Assembly: GCA_015680905.1 (NCBI GenBank)
Contig: CM027381.1
Location: 19,755,501 to 19,819,500 of the forward strand
Origin: Coptis chinensis
Lineage: Eukaryota; Streptophyta; Magnoliopsida; Ranunculales; Ranunculaceae
Direction of reading: 5' to 3'
Length of the DNA: 64,000 nt
Shown: piece after piece, positions 21,559 through 33,690 of the stretch
Layout of the letters: each line of letters opens with the position of its first letter
Position numbering within the stretch: position 1 is the stretch's first letter
The notes under the pieces: generated by a model
Database searches by the model: none
What the model was told of the DNA's origin: nothing
The model's input: the letters and a program-made list of their open reading frames with translations, nothing else
Made by a program: the position numbers and the translations under genes

Positions 21559-23808
21559 TCATTGCGGCTCGCCCGAGGCATCAAATGGCAGACCGCCCTT
21601 CTCCGTCCCGTTAGTGGATCCATCCACATCGATGGGGGAAGAAGACACCCCAGGAGGGGCGGCGGCCTCCATCTCAGGAGCAGGGGATACGGGAGTGGGA
21701 TCAGTCGAAATCAAAGCTGGAGGTGGGTCTGGGAGAAGACGCCCGGCGGCAGCAAGAGCTTCCAGCAGCTGCTTCAGCTCCCGGGCTATCTTTTTGGCAG
21801 CAAGGACCTTGAAATGTTCAGCGGCTCCTTTCAGCGACTGCTCCAAGTCAGCCTGGGCAGCGGCCCTATCGGCCTTCCTTAGATTTTCCAGCTGAGACGT
21901 GACGCCTGCCACGTAATCTTTATAGGCCTCCTCAGAGCACTGGAACTCCTTGTGGTGTCTGAGGGCAGCGAGATGAGCCTCATCCCTCTCCTTCTCAAGT
22001 TGAGCACATTTTGCTTTCCACCCATTAGGCCCGTGAATCTCTGCTTTCGCAGAGTCAAATACCTCCAGGGTATTGGTCAGGCCGCGAATCATATAGCCCA
22101 CGTCCAGGCTCAGCTGAAGACACAAGTCAAGTTAGAGAACAAGGAATAGGAAAGAAAGAAATAGATGAGATGCGTACCCGTTCCCAGCCTGTATAGATCG
22201 CTACTCAGTGAGAAGCGAAGGAGCCAGAATCCCCATACGCCTGGTCCCTAAGGAGATGGGAGCCGAAAAAGAGGGACGCAGCCACTGCTAGATTATCCAG
22301 AGTGGAGGCACGTGTAGTGACATCATGGTCCCTGGCTTTGAAGCGAGGATGCCAGAGCTCTGCGGGCTCGTTGGGCAGAGGACCAATCTGGATCGCTTCT
22401 TTACCAGAGCGGCGGGAGGATAGCCGCGGTGATGAAGGCCTAGAGGACGGTGTGGGGGCAGCAGGAGCTGTGGCCTTGGCCTTCTTAGCAGGAGGGCCCT
22501 CGATGGCTGCATTGGTGGGCGCATCGCCATCGGAATTGCTGTCCCACAGCTTGAGTCTGGTGACGTCCATGTTGTCAAAAGTGCCTGCAGGGGGATCAAA
22601 ATTGTCGTCCCAGTCAGCTATGGAAGAGTAGGATTGGGGGGCAGTACTAAAGGGAATTGTGGAAGAACCACTGGGGGGCTTACGGGTCTGAGAGGCTGCG
22701 GCCTTGCGGGCTAGTGCTTGACTGTGAGAGATCTTGGTGGTGTACCCAAAAGACCGATGAGCGGTGGGTTTCGCCTTCCGTTTCTTGGGGGGAGACGGTT
22801 TGGGTTTCCTCTCTTTGGGCGGGGGCAAAAGGTACAGAGGGCCGCGGTATTTACCAATATCTTTCAGGGATGGATCTCGAAGGAGTGGACTCCCTTTGTC
22901 GGGATCAATGCCGAGGACGTCGCACTGACCGTCTCCTAGGCTGCGTAGTCTGGTGAAAATCTCCGAGGTGACACCAGTATAGATCTGGGAGTGGGAATCC
23001 GGGTTCCAACCTGAAAAGAGAAGATAGAGATATGTCAAGGGGATGATAGTAAAGGAAACCAACAAAGCATTCGACTCGACTCACCGCGGCGGATGAAATG
23101 GGAGTGCCTCAAAGATAGTTCAGGGGGAAGAGTGGCGGAGAGGTAGTTCCTAGATACGTAGAGGGGATAATGATGCCAGACTTTGTCGGAGGAGGTGACG
23201 CGGATAACAAAAGACTTCTTCTGCGGACGCATGCAGAAGGATTGATACCCCACACTCCTGAGCTTGGTGCTCTTCTTGATAAAATAGTGGGAAATGATGT
23301 CTTGAAGGGAAATGCGAGGGGTGTTCGTGGAATTGTAGTAGTTGGCAGCATACATGATTCGCCAGAAGTTGCCGATGCCTTGACACGGCGGAATGTTGAA
23401 ATGGTTGCAGACTGCAACATCTAGCGAGGATAAGGGGAAGCGGAGACTAGCCGCTATTTGCCCCACAGTTGCTACCAGGAACCCTGGCTGCGGCGACACT
23501 AAATGGGGGTAATGGGTGACCCCAGGCACGTGTTCTAGGACTACATCCTCGGGGATGTCGTAGGCCGCCCTTACTGCGGCCAGATTAGGTCTGCGGCAGT
23601 GGGATGGAGGAGGACGTAGTGCAGAAGGTCTACCTGAGGTGGATGGAATAGTAGCCCCAAGGGTTGAATCTAAGGAAATAGATTTGGGGTGGTCTGTTGA
23701 GGGACCGAAAGATCCCGATTCCGACGCAGAGTCGAATGATCGGGAGGTCGGGGACACAGATCTAGTTGATCTGGCAGCGGAGGAGCCACCAGACTCAGAG
23801 CCTGACAT
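21559..23808 (-). pseudogene. Spliced antisense gene of the Tat element (one nonsense codon)
   Basis: Three exons on the minus strand, 23808-23085, 23010-22178 and 22113-21559, total 2112 bases, exactly 704 codons including the stop. Introns are 74 bp (23084-23011, GTGAGT...TTTCAG) and 64 bp (22177-22114, GTACGC...TTCAG). The frame is open apart from a TGA at 22205-22207. Residues 105-155 (LRFPLSS, FWRIM) look like the 'putative gypsy-type transposon' domain found in antisense ORFs of Tat elements. Exon 2 has a basic patch (KERKPKPSPPKKRKAKP), a possible nuclear signal, and exon 3 is a predicted coiled coil. Function is unknown even for the family. Better preserved than the sense genes, which suggests it stayed under selection longer. 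Splice sites were chosen by eye. Confidence 0.72.
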
Positions 23809-24442
23809 GGGACTAGGGTGTGATGAACAAGACTAGATGGGGGGTAAGAGTGATGAATGAACGGTAGAAGAAAAGAAAGGGGAACAAAAGAACAAGAAAC
23901 CAAAAAATGACTAGCTAACTTACGCTAGAAAGAAAAGGAGAGTAAGGGACACGGATGCAAACCTGGACAGAGAGGGTGATCGTCGTGTGGAGCGGAAGTG
24001 AGATGCAAGAGAAGCTTCACCGGAGTGGGTAGGATAGAGGCAAGGAGCTTGCAAGGAGGTAAGCAAAAGAAAAATGGTGTGAGGAAAGTTGAGAAGGCAG
24101 TAGGCAAGATGAAAAGTGAAGAGTCGGGAAGAGGAAGGAATGCGTAATAAAGGAGTTGGACGGGATTCGTAGAGTCAAGGGTAAAATGGTAAAATGAGGG
24201 GGGCACAGGTGACAAAGAGAGCCAGTCAAGAGTAGATGCATGGCATCGCGAGAATCGAGGAGACATGGCTAGTAGGGCATGCGCTACAAGGCACATGCCT
24301 AGGGATGCGTGGCAAGAGCCTTGAGGTCAAGACAATGGGTAGTGTGATTGTCAGAAAGATTCAAATGATTGATAGGTGACAAGACAGCTCGGTAGTCTGA
24401 CAGCTGAGGAGTCTCGGCCCATGAATCCGGTCGGATCCGCAG

Positions 24443-24458
24443 ACCGAGAGGGGGCATC
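24443..24458 (+). other. Polypurine tract of the Tat element
   Basis: ACCGAGAGGGGGCATC immediately precedes the TG of the right LTR; the GAGAGGGGG core is where plus-strand DNA synthesis would be primed. The 630 bases before it (23809-24442) show no further gene and would contain the promoter of the antisense gene. Confidence 0.65.
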
Positions 24459-24863
24459 TGTATCAACCCCTTTTTGGAATATTGAGGTGGCATGTTTGCT
24501 GACCCAAAGTAGTATAAGGAAGGGGAGACACAAAACACTAGATCGAGGCCGTGGCTCTACAAAAGTGGTTAGGCCGTACAGAAGCATGGAAGAATCGAGT
24601 GGTCAGAGTCAAAGAAGAGGCAACGTAAGGGAAAAGGGGCGGGGAGTACCGAAGTCGGGCCGCGGAACCCGAAAGGGACAGGTGTGTGGAGGTGGACCAG
24701 AGGATGAGGAAAAGATCAAGGGACGAGAGAGACGGGATGGCGATATAAAAGGGAACAGTAAGGAGAGAAAAAGGAGGTGGAAAAAAATGAGAGAAAGAGA
24801 GAGGAAAGTGGGAGGAGAACACTAGGACATAGAAGATAAGAGGGGGTAAAGGGTGTTCATACA
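24459..24863 (+). repeat. Tat element 3' LTR (405 bp)
   Basis: Matches 14788-15190 from TGTATCAACCCC to GTTCATACA, and is followed by the AATAT target duplication at 24864-24868. TATAAAAG is at 24744-24751. Confidence 0.9.
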
Positions 24864-24868
24864 AATAT

Positions 24869-25944
24869 ATTTGATAGTCATTGGCTTGGGTAGATCATTT
24901 ATAATATCAATCTTTGCTCGATCTACAAGAATAATTTCCTTTGAAACTTGATGACCAAACACTATCTTTTCCTTTATCATGAAGTTACATTTTTCCTAGT
25001 TTAGAACTAATTATAAGTTGGTGTTGCAACAACGTTTAAAGACTAAGGAGAGATGATGTAGGCAATCCTCAAAAGATTATCCAAAAACTGAAAAATCATC
25101 CATAAAAGCTTTTATGTATTTCTCCACCACGTCGTCAAAAATACTCATCATGCATTACTATAAAGTGGACAGTGCATTGCATAGACCAAAAGGCATACGA
25201 CGATAAGCGAATGTTCCAAACGGACATGTGAATGTGGTCTTTTCTTGGTCCTCAGGGTGAATACGGATTTGAAAATAACCCGAGTATCCATCAAGAAAGG
25301 TGTAGTAAGCGTGTCCAACTAATCTCTCAAACATCTGATCGATGAAAGGCAAAGGAAAATGATCTTTCCTTGATGCGCTATTCAGTTTTCTATAATTGAT
25401 GCAAACTTTCCATCCAGTCTGAATCCTGGTTGGAATCAACTCATTATCTTCGTTCTCAATCACTGTGGTTCCGGACTTATTTGGTACAACTTGAACTGGA
25501 CTAACCCATTGACTATTAGAAATAAGGTAGATAATGCCAGCATCAAGAAGTTTGACAACCTCTTCTCTAACTATTTCCTTCATCTTTGGATTAAGTCTTC
25601 TCTATGCTTGCTTAGAAGTCTTGGCATCTTCTTCCAAATGAATTATGTGTTGGACTATCATAGGGTTGATCCCTTTGATATCATCAATTGTCCAACCTAT
25701 AACTTTCTTATATTTCTTTAAAAGTGCTACTAACCTGGATTTTTGATCCTCGGTCAAATCTGATGTAATAACTACTGGGTAGGTTCCCAAATTTCCCAAG
25801 AAAAACATACTTGAGTGTAGTCATCAAAAACTTCAATTCTAGCTTAGGCAGCTCCTTCTTAAGCTTTTTAGTCAGTCCATTAGGCATAGGTGATTCAAAC
25901 TTTGCTTTGAACGTATTGTTATCAATGATAGGCGATGAATCCAA
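24869..25944 (-). pseudogene. Athila 3 reverse transcriptase, main part
   Basis: Minus-strand reading from about 25944 gives the N-terminal RT region (IGWTIDDIKGINP, EDAKTS), then QWVSPVQVVPNKSG, a WKVCINYRKLNSASRKDHF block, FIDQM, FLDGYSGYFQI, DQEKTTFTCPFGTFAYRR and MPFGLCNA, followed by a broken MDDFSVFG catalytic region near 25100. These are the Athila-type RT blocks in order. Stops occur at about 25602, 25160 and several places to 24900. The peptide breaks at 24869 and resumes at 14787 across the Tat insertion. Confidence 0.85.
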
Positions 25945-27458
25945 TATTACATTGATTGCCTAGACACTAAGTTCCTCACAGTCTAAGTCTGTCAGAACTT
26001 TCAATAATTTGTCTTCAGGATATGAATGAGTTAGATGATCTTGGGCTAATGCTTCAATCATGCATACCTCATTCATAGCACAAACCTCCTGTGGTTCCTA
26101 TAACGTATGGAAAACATTGGCCTCGACTCTCATATTATCAAAGGATAAAGTCATATAACCGCTTCGACAGTTGATAAGTGCATTGGAAATGGCCAAGAAT
26201 GGTATGCCTAGAATGATTGGTATCTGTCTACTAGATGTAGCTTTTGTGTTAAGTACTATTAAATCAACCAGATAATAGAAATCTTTGATCTTGACTATAA
26301 CGTCTTCAATGATTTCTCTAGGTATCTTAACTGATTGATTTTCTAACTATAAAGTAACATCAGTTGGTTTAAGATCCTTCAAGCCCAACTTCTCGTAGAC
26401 AAAATATGGTAAAAGATTCACACTTGCACCCAAATCTACTAAAGCTTGCTCTTCCAAAAAATCTCCAATTCTGCATGTAACAATGGAACTTCCAGGATCT
26501 TTCAGTTTTACAACTGCTAGATTATGTCGGTATGATGAACATCTTTGAGCGATAAAAGCTTCTTTCGGAATGTTGGTCTTCTTCTTCACTAGATATTCCA
26601 CGAACATGGCGTACGAGGGAACTTACTTGATGGCGGTAAAAAATGTGATATTAATTTGTAAATTTTGAATGACATCGCAAATCTCCTTGTACTGGTATTC
26701 CTTTTTGGTGTATACTAGCTTCAAAGGAAATGGTGCTGGTGATTTCTTCAAAATAGGTTCTCTTCTTTCAACTTCAGTTGGCTTAGTAATAGATAGTGGA
26801 GTCACTCGTGATGTCTTCTTCTTACTAACTTCCACAGTAGTTCCTTCAACTTCTTTTTCAATAGTTTCTTCAGAGGTGGTGCAACGCTAGATGTAACTGG
26901 TATGTCGGAACTGGGTGGGATGGTGGGAACATAAGTTACATCGGGCTCTACATAATCTTTTCCTGGTTCATAGACAATCTTGTCATCAACCTTCTTGCCT
27001 GACCTTAGAGTGGTGACAACATTAACTTGGTCATTTGACTGAGTTATCTCTATGTTGTTCACCTGCAAGACACCTCTTCTTTTTGGATTTGGTTCCGGCT
27101 GGCTTAGCAATACTCCTTTTGATCTCTTGGTCAAGGTGGCAGCGATTTGCTCGATATGGCCTTGAATGATACTAAAGTTATTCTCCAGCTTATGTGTTAT
27201 TTGATTTGTCTATTTCAGCTTATTCACAATGGTGGTGATAGCTTCGATCTTCAATATATGGGATAACTACTTTGCTCGTCTGAGAACTTTCCTCCTGATT
27301 TCTAGAATCAGTCTAATCAGTTCCAGAATAACTAATACTAGTTCCAAGACTGCCAACAACTATACAGAAATCAATAGTCATACCATAACCAACAATACCA
27401 AGCCAACACCAATAGAGAGTTAGTACCAGATCTTATAAGTGGATACTGCATGCCTCTG
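25945..27458 (-). pseudogene. Athila 3 protease and C-terminal gag
   Basis: Protease at 26347-26607 has KKKTNIPKEAF and ALVDLGASVNLLPYFVYEKL, with the D-x-G-A-S active site of Athila proteases; the downstream protease/linker (25945-26346) is in other frames with stops. C-terminal gag covers 26623-27134 and includes NVVTTLRSGKKVDDK, a conserved Athila gag block. From 27135 to 27458 the minus strand shows only shredded reading frames. The LINE begins at 27467 after the duplicated TATTGATA. Confidence 0.75.
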
Positions 27459-27523
27459 TATTGATATATATATATATTTTTTTTTGAAAAAACTAGGGGC
27501 TCAGTCCCCAAACCTTTTATATA

Positions 27524-30500
27524 TCAAGATCTCAAGTACATAATACCTTCTTTATCCCTCATGGTCAATACATGCATTTTCCGATCCATAGGGGGAATAA
27601 AGAGCAAAAAATCATTACATACGTCTCTCTTCGATTTCGCTAGGTAATCAGCTACTTGGTTACTCTCCCGGAAGATATGGACAAATGATAAGTGATCAAA
27701 CTCCATACTCACAGCTTGGATATGTGCTACCAAGTTCCTACAGTACCACGGTGGTTTTCCTTTTTTAGTTAAGATCTGGACCCCCTGCATGGAATCCGAT
27801 TGCACTTGAAGCCGTTTGATTCTCAGCTGTATTGTGCCTTCCAGCCCTTTAAGGACCGCGAGAAGCTCCTGAAAGATAACCGATAATCTCTTAGAACTGC
27901 CACTATACGCCATTATCACTTCCCCATAGCTGTCCCAAGACTCCTCCATAGCCCGCCACCCCCTCTTGTACCGACCCATCAGTGTTCAGGACCACTGTAT
28001 CCACCTCCGGCTTTTCCCATTTCACCCACTTTTCCTCCTTGTGTATAACTTTTTTACCCGATTCCCAACTTTGCCAATAACACTTTAGTTCCCACTTCTT
28101 CACGACAGATTCCAGCATTTTTCCCATATAGATCTTCATACTAGTAAGGACCTTTTGGCTTACCTCATCACCGCTTTAAAACGATTTTTCTTCAACCTCG
28201 GTTTATTTCCAGTCCATATAGCACGCGACCGCTTGCACATGTAAAGGCTCTAATCACTTCGACACCATGGTATTCGGCTCGCTTAATCGCATTAAGTAGT
28301 ACCATTCATCATGGGATGCTCTCACAGTGGCTGGTAGTCCCATCGCCTTCTTGAACTCTTCCCAGACTAACTTAGAGTAGGAATAATCGAAAAACAGATG
28401 GGCCGAACTTTCCTCATGGTTTCCACACAAACAACACTTTGTAGAACTGATAATCTTCTTCGCCACCAGTCGATTACGTGTTGGAAGAGCTCAGGAGAAC
28501 AATTGCCAAACTGTGAATGAGTGCTTTGGGACCGAGTACTTCCCCATACTATCTTGAACCATTTGACTTTACTCCTCACATTCTTTAGGGCCGAGTATCC
28601 GATGATGTAGAGAAATCTCCCGAGCTGTTAGGTGTCCATGTAACCCGGTCTTACGTGATGTAGGTGTTAATCTCCGTGTTCATAATCCTTTCCTTTACCT
28701 CACACTCCTCAAGATCGGTGGACTACCCTTGACCAGCCCCCATCAGCTATCACCGACACCTTGGCATCTTCTCGGGACTACATTTGCTAGAAGAGCTCGG
28801 CTTGATTGTTGAGAATAAGAGGGCACGAACACCATGGGTCATGCGGAAAAGCTGGTACCATTTCCATTCGCAATACAGTATCTGATGAACTTCCATGATA
28901 TCTCTCTATGTTTCATTATGCCCCTCCACACCCATGAACAATCCCTCAGAGTTTTCATGGTCCAAAAATGTTTTTGCTTGATGTGATGTTGCCATGCCCA
29001 TTTGACCCATAGAGTCTCTGATCTCTGTGCAAGTTTAAAAACCAGTCCACAATATGCTGCTTTATTCCAAACTCTAGGGTCGACAAGGCCTATCCCTCCG
29101 TGTTCTTTATCTAGTCTGAGAGTCGCACTACTTGCATGGTGCATCTTCTTTTCCATGCTTGGCCTAACCCATATAAACCTGTTACATAATTTTGCCACCT
29201 TGTCTATCACATTCTTAGGAAGGACGAAAATTTGAGCCCAGTAGGTTTGAAAATAAGATAAAACTGATTTCACCAATTGCACTCTCCCGGCTCTATTGAG
29301 GTCCTTACTCTTCCAGTTAGATATTCTAGCCGAAATCTTCTCTATTAGTGGCAAACATTCTCTTATGCCAAGTCTCGTTGCAGTGAGAGGGAGACCTAAG
29401 TAAGTGATAGGTGGAGCGACCACTGAGATATTCAGAACTGCTGCCAACTCTAACCCTTCTGCTTCGTTCATACTGCCTGTGAGAAGAGTTGTCTTATCAT
29501 TGCTGAAATGAAGCCCTGTTGCATCAGAGAAAATGTTCAAAGTATCCCGTATGGCCTTCATAGATTCAATATTGCCTTTACAGAAGAGTAGCACATCATC
29601 CGCAAAACAGAGGTGTGATATCTCTAACTTCCTGCACTTCGAATGAGCACTAATTCTGTTCATCTGTAAATCTTGATAGAGGAGTGCACTCAAGATTTCC
29701 ATGACAAGAACAAACAAATACGGAGAAACTGGATCACCCTGCCGCAATCCTCTTTTTCCTTCAAAGTAACCTTCCGGCTTCCCATTCACCATAACTGAAT
29801 ATGTAGGAGTTTCATAACACATTTTTACCCACTCTATGAACAAATTTGGAAACTTGAATCGGCACAAGATGCCTTCAAGAGCTTGCCAAGAAACAGAGTC
29901 GTACGCCTTTTTTATATCTAGCTTGATTGCACATCGCTTCTGGCCATGCTTTCTCGAATACCCTCTGAAGAGCTCATGAGGTAAGAGAAGATTATCTTGT
30001 ATAGACCTCCCCGGTATGAAGGCTGATTGGGAGCTAGAGATCAGCCCAGAAATGCATGTCTTCATCCTGTTGGTAATAACTTTCGCCACACATTTATATA
30101 TGATGTTGCAGCAAGCTATGGGTCGAAATGAGCCAACTGAAGATGCATTTTTCATCTTTGGAATGAGGCAAAGAAAGGTGGCATTTATACCTCGAAAGTA
30201 TTTTTTCGTACATGAATATATCTTTGGATAGCTCTGGTAAACTCTGCTCCAATAACATCCCAGCTTTCTTTGAAAAAACAGGCATTATAGCCGTCTGGGC
30301 CTGGTGATTTATTGTCCTCTATATCGAACAAAGCCTCCTTGATCTCTACTGCTGAAATAGGGGAGCATAGAGAGGTGCCTGTATTCTGGTCGATCTCCTT
30401 TACTTTGAGATTGTTTAGAAACCCAGCGTCACAATAAGCTTCAGAGGGCACTCCCAACAACTCGAATAAACTGGAGAAAGGCGCTACTTGGTCCTTCCCC

Positions 30501-31672
30501 TCTCTTTTTGTGCCTTGGGCATCTTCTATAACCCCTACTAAGTTTCGAGATTTTTTCTCCTTTAGAGCATTGAAAAAATAAGCGCTACACTTATCGCCGA
30601 AGCATAACCAGTCAATATCCGTTTTATGATAAATGTCTACTTCCTCCATTTTAATCAATCTACATAGCTTAGCACGCAGCTCAAACTCTTGAACACTAAG
30701 GGTACAGTCTAAAGGGTTCCGATGTAACAATTCTTGCACTGACTGGAGCTGCGTTCTTGCTTCTTCGACCATCCTCTGAATATCATTGCTCAAAGATCTT
30801 GCCCAACCTTTCAATACTGCCTTTAAACTTTTCAGTTTCCTTGTCAACATGTATGGTGGGCTACCATGTTCTGGTATATCCCAACTCTCCTTTAGCGAAG
30901 CCTGGAAGTCTTTATGAAGCAACCAAACATTACAAAACCTGAACGGGGGATGACTTCTTTCAGAACTCAGGAACGACATAACCAGGGGGCAGTGGTTGGA
31001 TAGTCCTTGGCCTAAAATTTCCACATTTGTAGCCAAGTTTTGAGCTGACCAGGCAGCATTGACTAAGCATCTATCTAGCTTTGACCATTTTCTTATGTTT
31101 GCTCCTCCGCTATTCCAAGTATAGAAACAACCTGACGCTTTGTGATAAAATAAACCTGCTACATTCAAGCAACTGGCAAACGGCTGCGTTTCTCTCGGAT
31201 GTACAGCTCTGTCACCTATTCTTTCATGGGAGAATAGCACATTGTTAAAGTCCCCCATTACACACCAAGGCCCATGGATACTTGCACTTAAGGCCTTAAG
31301 CTCCTCCCACAAAATCTGCCTATCTTGGTATTTATTGCTCGCATACATGATAGTTAACAAAAAACTGAAACCAAACTGCAAGCTAGAAGCCTTACAGTGC
31401 ACAAATTGTCCCCCTTCCACCTCCTTTTAAATCGCCAAAATACTTGGATCCCAACAGATCCATATGCGACCATACTCATCATTTGTGTAGTTGTGTTCCA
31501 ATTCCCATCGAGGACACACTAAACTCTTAGTGTTCACCATTTTCTCCATTCAAACTTTTGTTTCCAAGAGTCCCACACAACTTATTTTATTCTCTATAAT
31601 AAACTTACTCAACTGCTTTGCTTTCATGCAGTCGTTTATTCCCCTAACATTCCAACTACTAACTCTAATCAT
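27524..31672 (-). pseudogene. LINE ORF2: endonuclease, RT, RNase H
   Basis: Starts with ATG at 31672 giving RVSSWNVRGIN, the first endonuclease block; LLETKV and GDFNNVLF follow. In-frame stops (near 31553 and 31427) interrupt the first 80 residues. Endonuclease and linker run to about 30330, and RT runs about 30330-28900 with GPDGYNACFFKESW, GLRQGDPVSPYLF and catalytic FADDV near 29600; a shift near 30170 breaks it. A zinc-finger segment (CCLCGNHEESSAHLFFDYS) lies near 28400 in another frame. RNase H runs about 28020-27560 with LNTDGS, a shift near 27970, and QSDSMQGV. Product would nick target DNA and copy the element's RNA; this copy cannot. Confidence 0.85.
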
Positions 31673-32082
31673 TGGGATGGATTATCGGACTTTCTTCTTA
31701 CTACTCCCTTTGTTCTTCCCCCTTCCTCTCTTCCCCGACCGAGGTGCATCACAAGGCTTCCTTCCTTTTGCTTTTGAGCTCTTGTTTGCACTACAGTCCT
31801 CTCCACTTCTACTGATTCTATTCTTGGCGTAACCACTTTATCCCCAAACAACTCTGGCTCAGCATCGGAAATATCATCATCTTCCAGATCTGCTAGTTCC
31901 TCGAAGATGTTTCTCTCTGCATAGAATAATTCTGCTTCAGGGAGTAGCCCTCTCGTTTGTTGTATAGGAGTTAGCAAAGCACTTTTGGGTGTGGCCTTCA
32001 TCAGAACATAGCTCACATACTGCATGAAAAGGCTTGGGTGGTTGAGGTTTAGCTTGGAAAGTAACACTTTTGGAGGATTCAT
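31669..32082 (-). pseudogene. LINE ORF1, C-terminal part
   Basis: About 137 residues, rich in acidic (ELADLEDDDISDAEPELFG) then basic residues, ending RRKSDNPSQ. Its TGA (31671-31669) overlaps the ORF2 ATG (31672-31670) as ATGA, a layout suited to stop-restart translation. The upstream 38 bases read LETLNKKFDQSL in a different frame, so ORF1 probably began further upstream and was truncated on insertion. No nucleic-acid-binding motif is left. Confidence 0.55.
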
Positions 32083-32128
32083 AGAGACTGATCAAACTTC
32101 TTGTTCAGAGTTTCAAGGCCTATTGATA

Positions 32129-33026
32129 AACTTGCCATAATTCATAGCATTATTTGATTTGAGTCTTCACGAACTTGGTTACCAAATTGCTTCGGCACCC
32201 CCTCCACTCTAGCTACGTCCTCATTGCTAATACTCCATTGTTGAGTTTCTTCAGCTAAATTCTTGAGAAAGTTGTAGGTTTCCTCTTCATCCAATGATGT
32301 AAATTTACCTTGATATATTGACTGTATCATTTGCTTGTTCATGGTAGGAAGTCCTCGAATGAAAAAAATGAGCCAGTGTGCTCTTATCATAACCATGATG
32401 TGGACATGAGACTAGCAGATTGTTGAATGTCTCCTAACTTTGATGGTATTCTTCAATCACTTTCCCTTTGAAATTGTTGATGGTTTGCTGCATGTGGCAC
32501 TTGTCTTCTGGGGTGGGTATAACTTGTTCATAAACTTCGTTCTCAACTTCTCCTAATTGTTGATTGAATTGATTGACTATGGAGTTAACCATTCAGATGT
32601 TTTACCTTCGAGTGAGAGTGGAAAAAGAATCAACTTGATACTCCCATCTTTGATATTCTGGTTTTTGAAGGTTCTCAGAACTAATAGAAATTTGTTCGTG
32701 TGAACATATGGATGAACATTGTATGTGCCATTGAACTTTGGAAGCATAGAGATTACTAATGTTTTAAGTTCAAACTGGTTAGATTCTGTCTCTGGGAAAA
32801 CAATACTGTAGGGTGGGTCTCCAACGATTGGCAAATAGAAATCGTTCAGCCTCTTCTTCTATTGTGCTTGCATGAGTGGGATAACTTCACCATTTTTCGG
32901 GTTCACAACACCTTCTTCTCCGTTTGCGGCCATTGTATCAATCACGTCTAGTATTCTTGTGAGTAGGTTGTTAAACCTTGTCCACTGTTGTGTTCTTACT
33001 GGACGACGAATGGGACGATGGGGCAT
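32129..33026 (-). pseudogene. Athila 3 gag, N-terminal part
   Basis: The ATG at 33026 opens MPHRPIRRPV, with a TAG near 32862. Then come VGDPPYSIVFPE, FNGTYNVHPYVHTNKFL and DGSIKLILFPLSLEGKTSEW (the capsid core near 32600), and further gag sequence to 32142 in a shifted frame. It is cut by the LINE at 32121-32128 and resumes beyond 27458. The capsid region F-P-L-S-L-x-x-K-A-x-x-W pattern is shared with the better preserved gag at 47821-49014. Confidence 0.7.
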
Positions 33027-33675
33027 ACACTAGAAAAATATGTTATGCTAAAAATGACGAATGACTATCCTACTTTATATGAAAATGCAACTATTCTAAA
33101 ATTAAACTATTCTATTTTTTTTTTATTTATTTTTTTTTATTTATAATTTTTTTTGAAAAATAAAAAAAATATACTTTTTTTTCTATTGGGTTGGGCTTTG
33201 CAGCTATTATTGTGCTCGAATGTTTAAAGTTGTCTCTTCTAAGGTTATGGTGAATCACTTGGATTGCTTAAATACCACGACCCACAGACGTATTGTCCAT
33301 TTTTCAAGATTTAGGCGAGAAACACGAGGGTATGAATTTTCACTATGTTGGCTTGCAACTTCAATTGTTAAAAATGTTCCTAAATGCAATTTAAACTAAT
33401 ATGATATGAAATTAAACTAATATGATATGCTTTTAAACTAATATTCTACAAATTATACTAAAGAATGAAGATATGACTAACTTGAAAGGTAGATCTTGTA
33501 TTCGGGATGTCCTTCAAGTTTCTCTCTTTCATAAAAAGATAGATGATATGGCTAAAAATACCTCAAGATCCAAAGTTTCGATCTTTAATGAAATCTTTAC
33601 TAAAAACAAACTTAGAACGATAGCGACGCCATTTGATACTAATATATGAGACTAATAGAAATCACAGATATCCCT
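33027..33675. other. Athila 3 leader, T/A-rich tract, no gene
   Basis: Untranslated leader between primer site and gag of the minus-strand element. It includes a long T-rich tract (33115-33183) and a second primer-site-like GCGACGCCATTTGATA at 33623-33638, 57 bases from the one adjoining the LTR. Confidence 0.5.
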
Positions 33676-33690
33676 AGCAGCGACGCCATC
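33676..33690 (-). other. Primer binding site of Athila 3
   Basis: On the minus strand the LTR ends in TATCA and is followed by GATGGCGTCGCTGCT. The TGGCG(C/T)CG core is the Athila primer-site pattern, also seen next to the LTR at 49523. Confidence 0.6.

Larger units (their letters stand above)
14788..24863 (+). mobile_element. Tat-lineage Ty3/Gypsy element, complete structure (10.1 kb)
   Basis: Two LTRs of about 404 bp (14788-15190, 24459-24863) run TGTATC...CATACA and are flanked by AATAT on both sides (14783-14787, 24864-24868), a perfect 5-bp target duplication. Inside are a primer site, gag, protease, RT, RNase H, a second (archaeal-type) RNase H and integrase, then a 3.8-kb 3' region holding a 60-bp tandem array, an antisense spliced gene and a polypurine tract. 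The second RNase H and the extra antisense gene are hallmarks of the Tat lineage. It is visibly more GC-rich than its surroundings. The sense genes carry stops and frameshifts, so it is not autonomous. Confidence 0.92.
27467..32120 (-). mobile_element. L1-type LINE, 4.65 kb, inserted in Athila gag
   Basis: The minus-strand element ends at its 3' side (left) in an A-rich and (AT)n tail at 27467-27490. TATTGATA occurs at 27459-27466 and 32121-32128 as an 8-bp target duplication. It carries the end of ORF1 (31669-32082) and ORF2 with AP endonuclease, RT, a zinc-finger region and a C-terminal RNase H, the usual set for plant L1. It is probably 5'-truncated, since only the last part of ORF1 is present. 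Several frameshifts and stops make it inactive. Confidence 0.85.

Noticed and set aside
22302..23424. Plus-strand frames opposite the antisense gene
   Set aside because: They are complements of a GC-rich coding strand, have no motifs, and are shorter than the minus-strand exons with splice sites.
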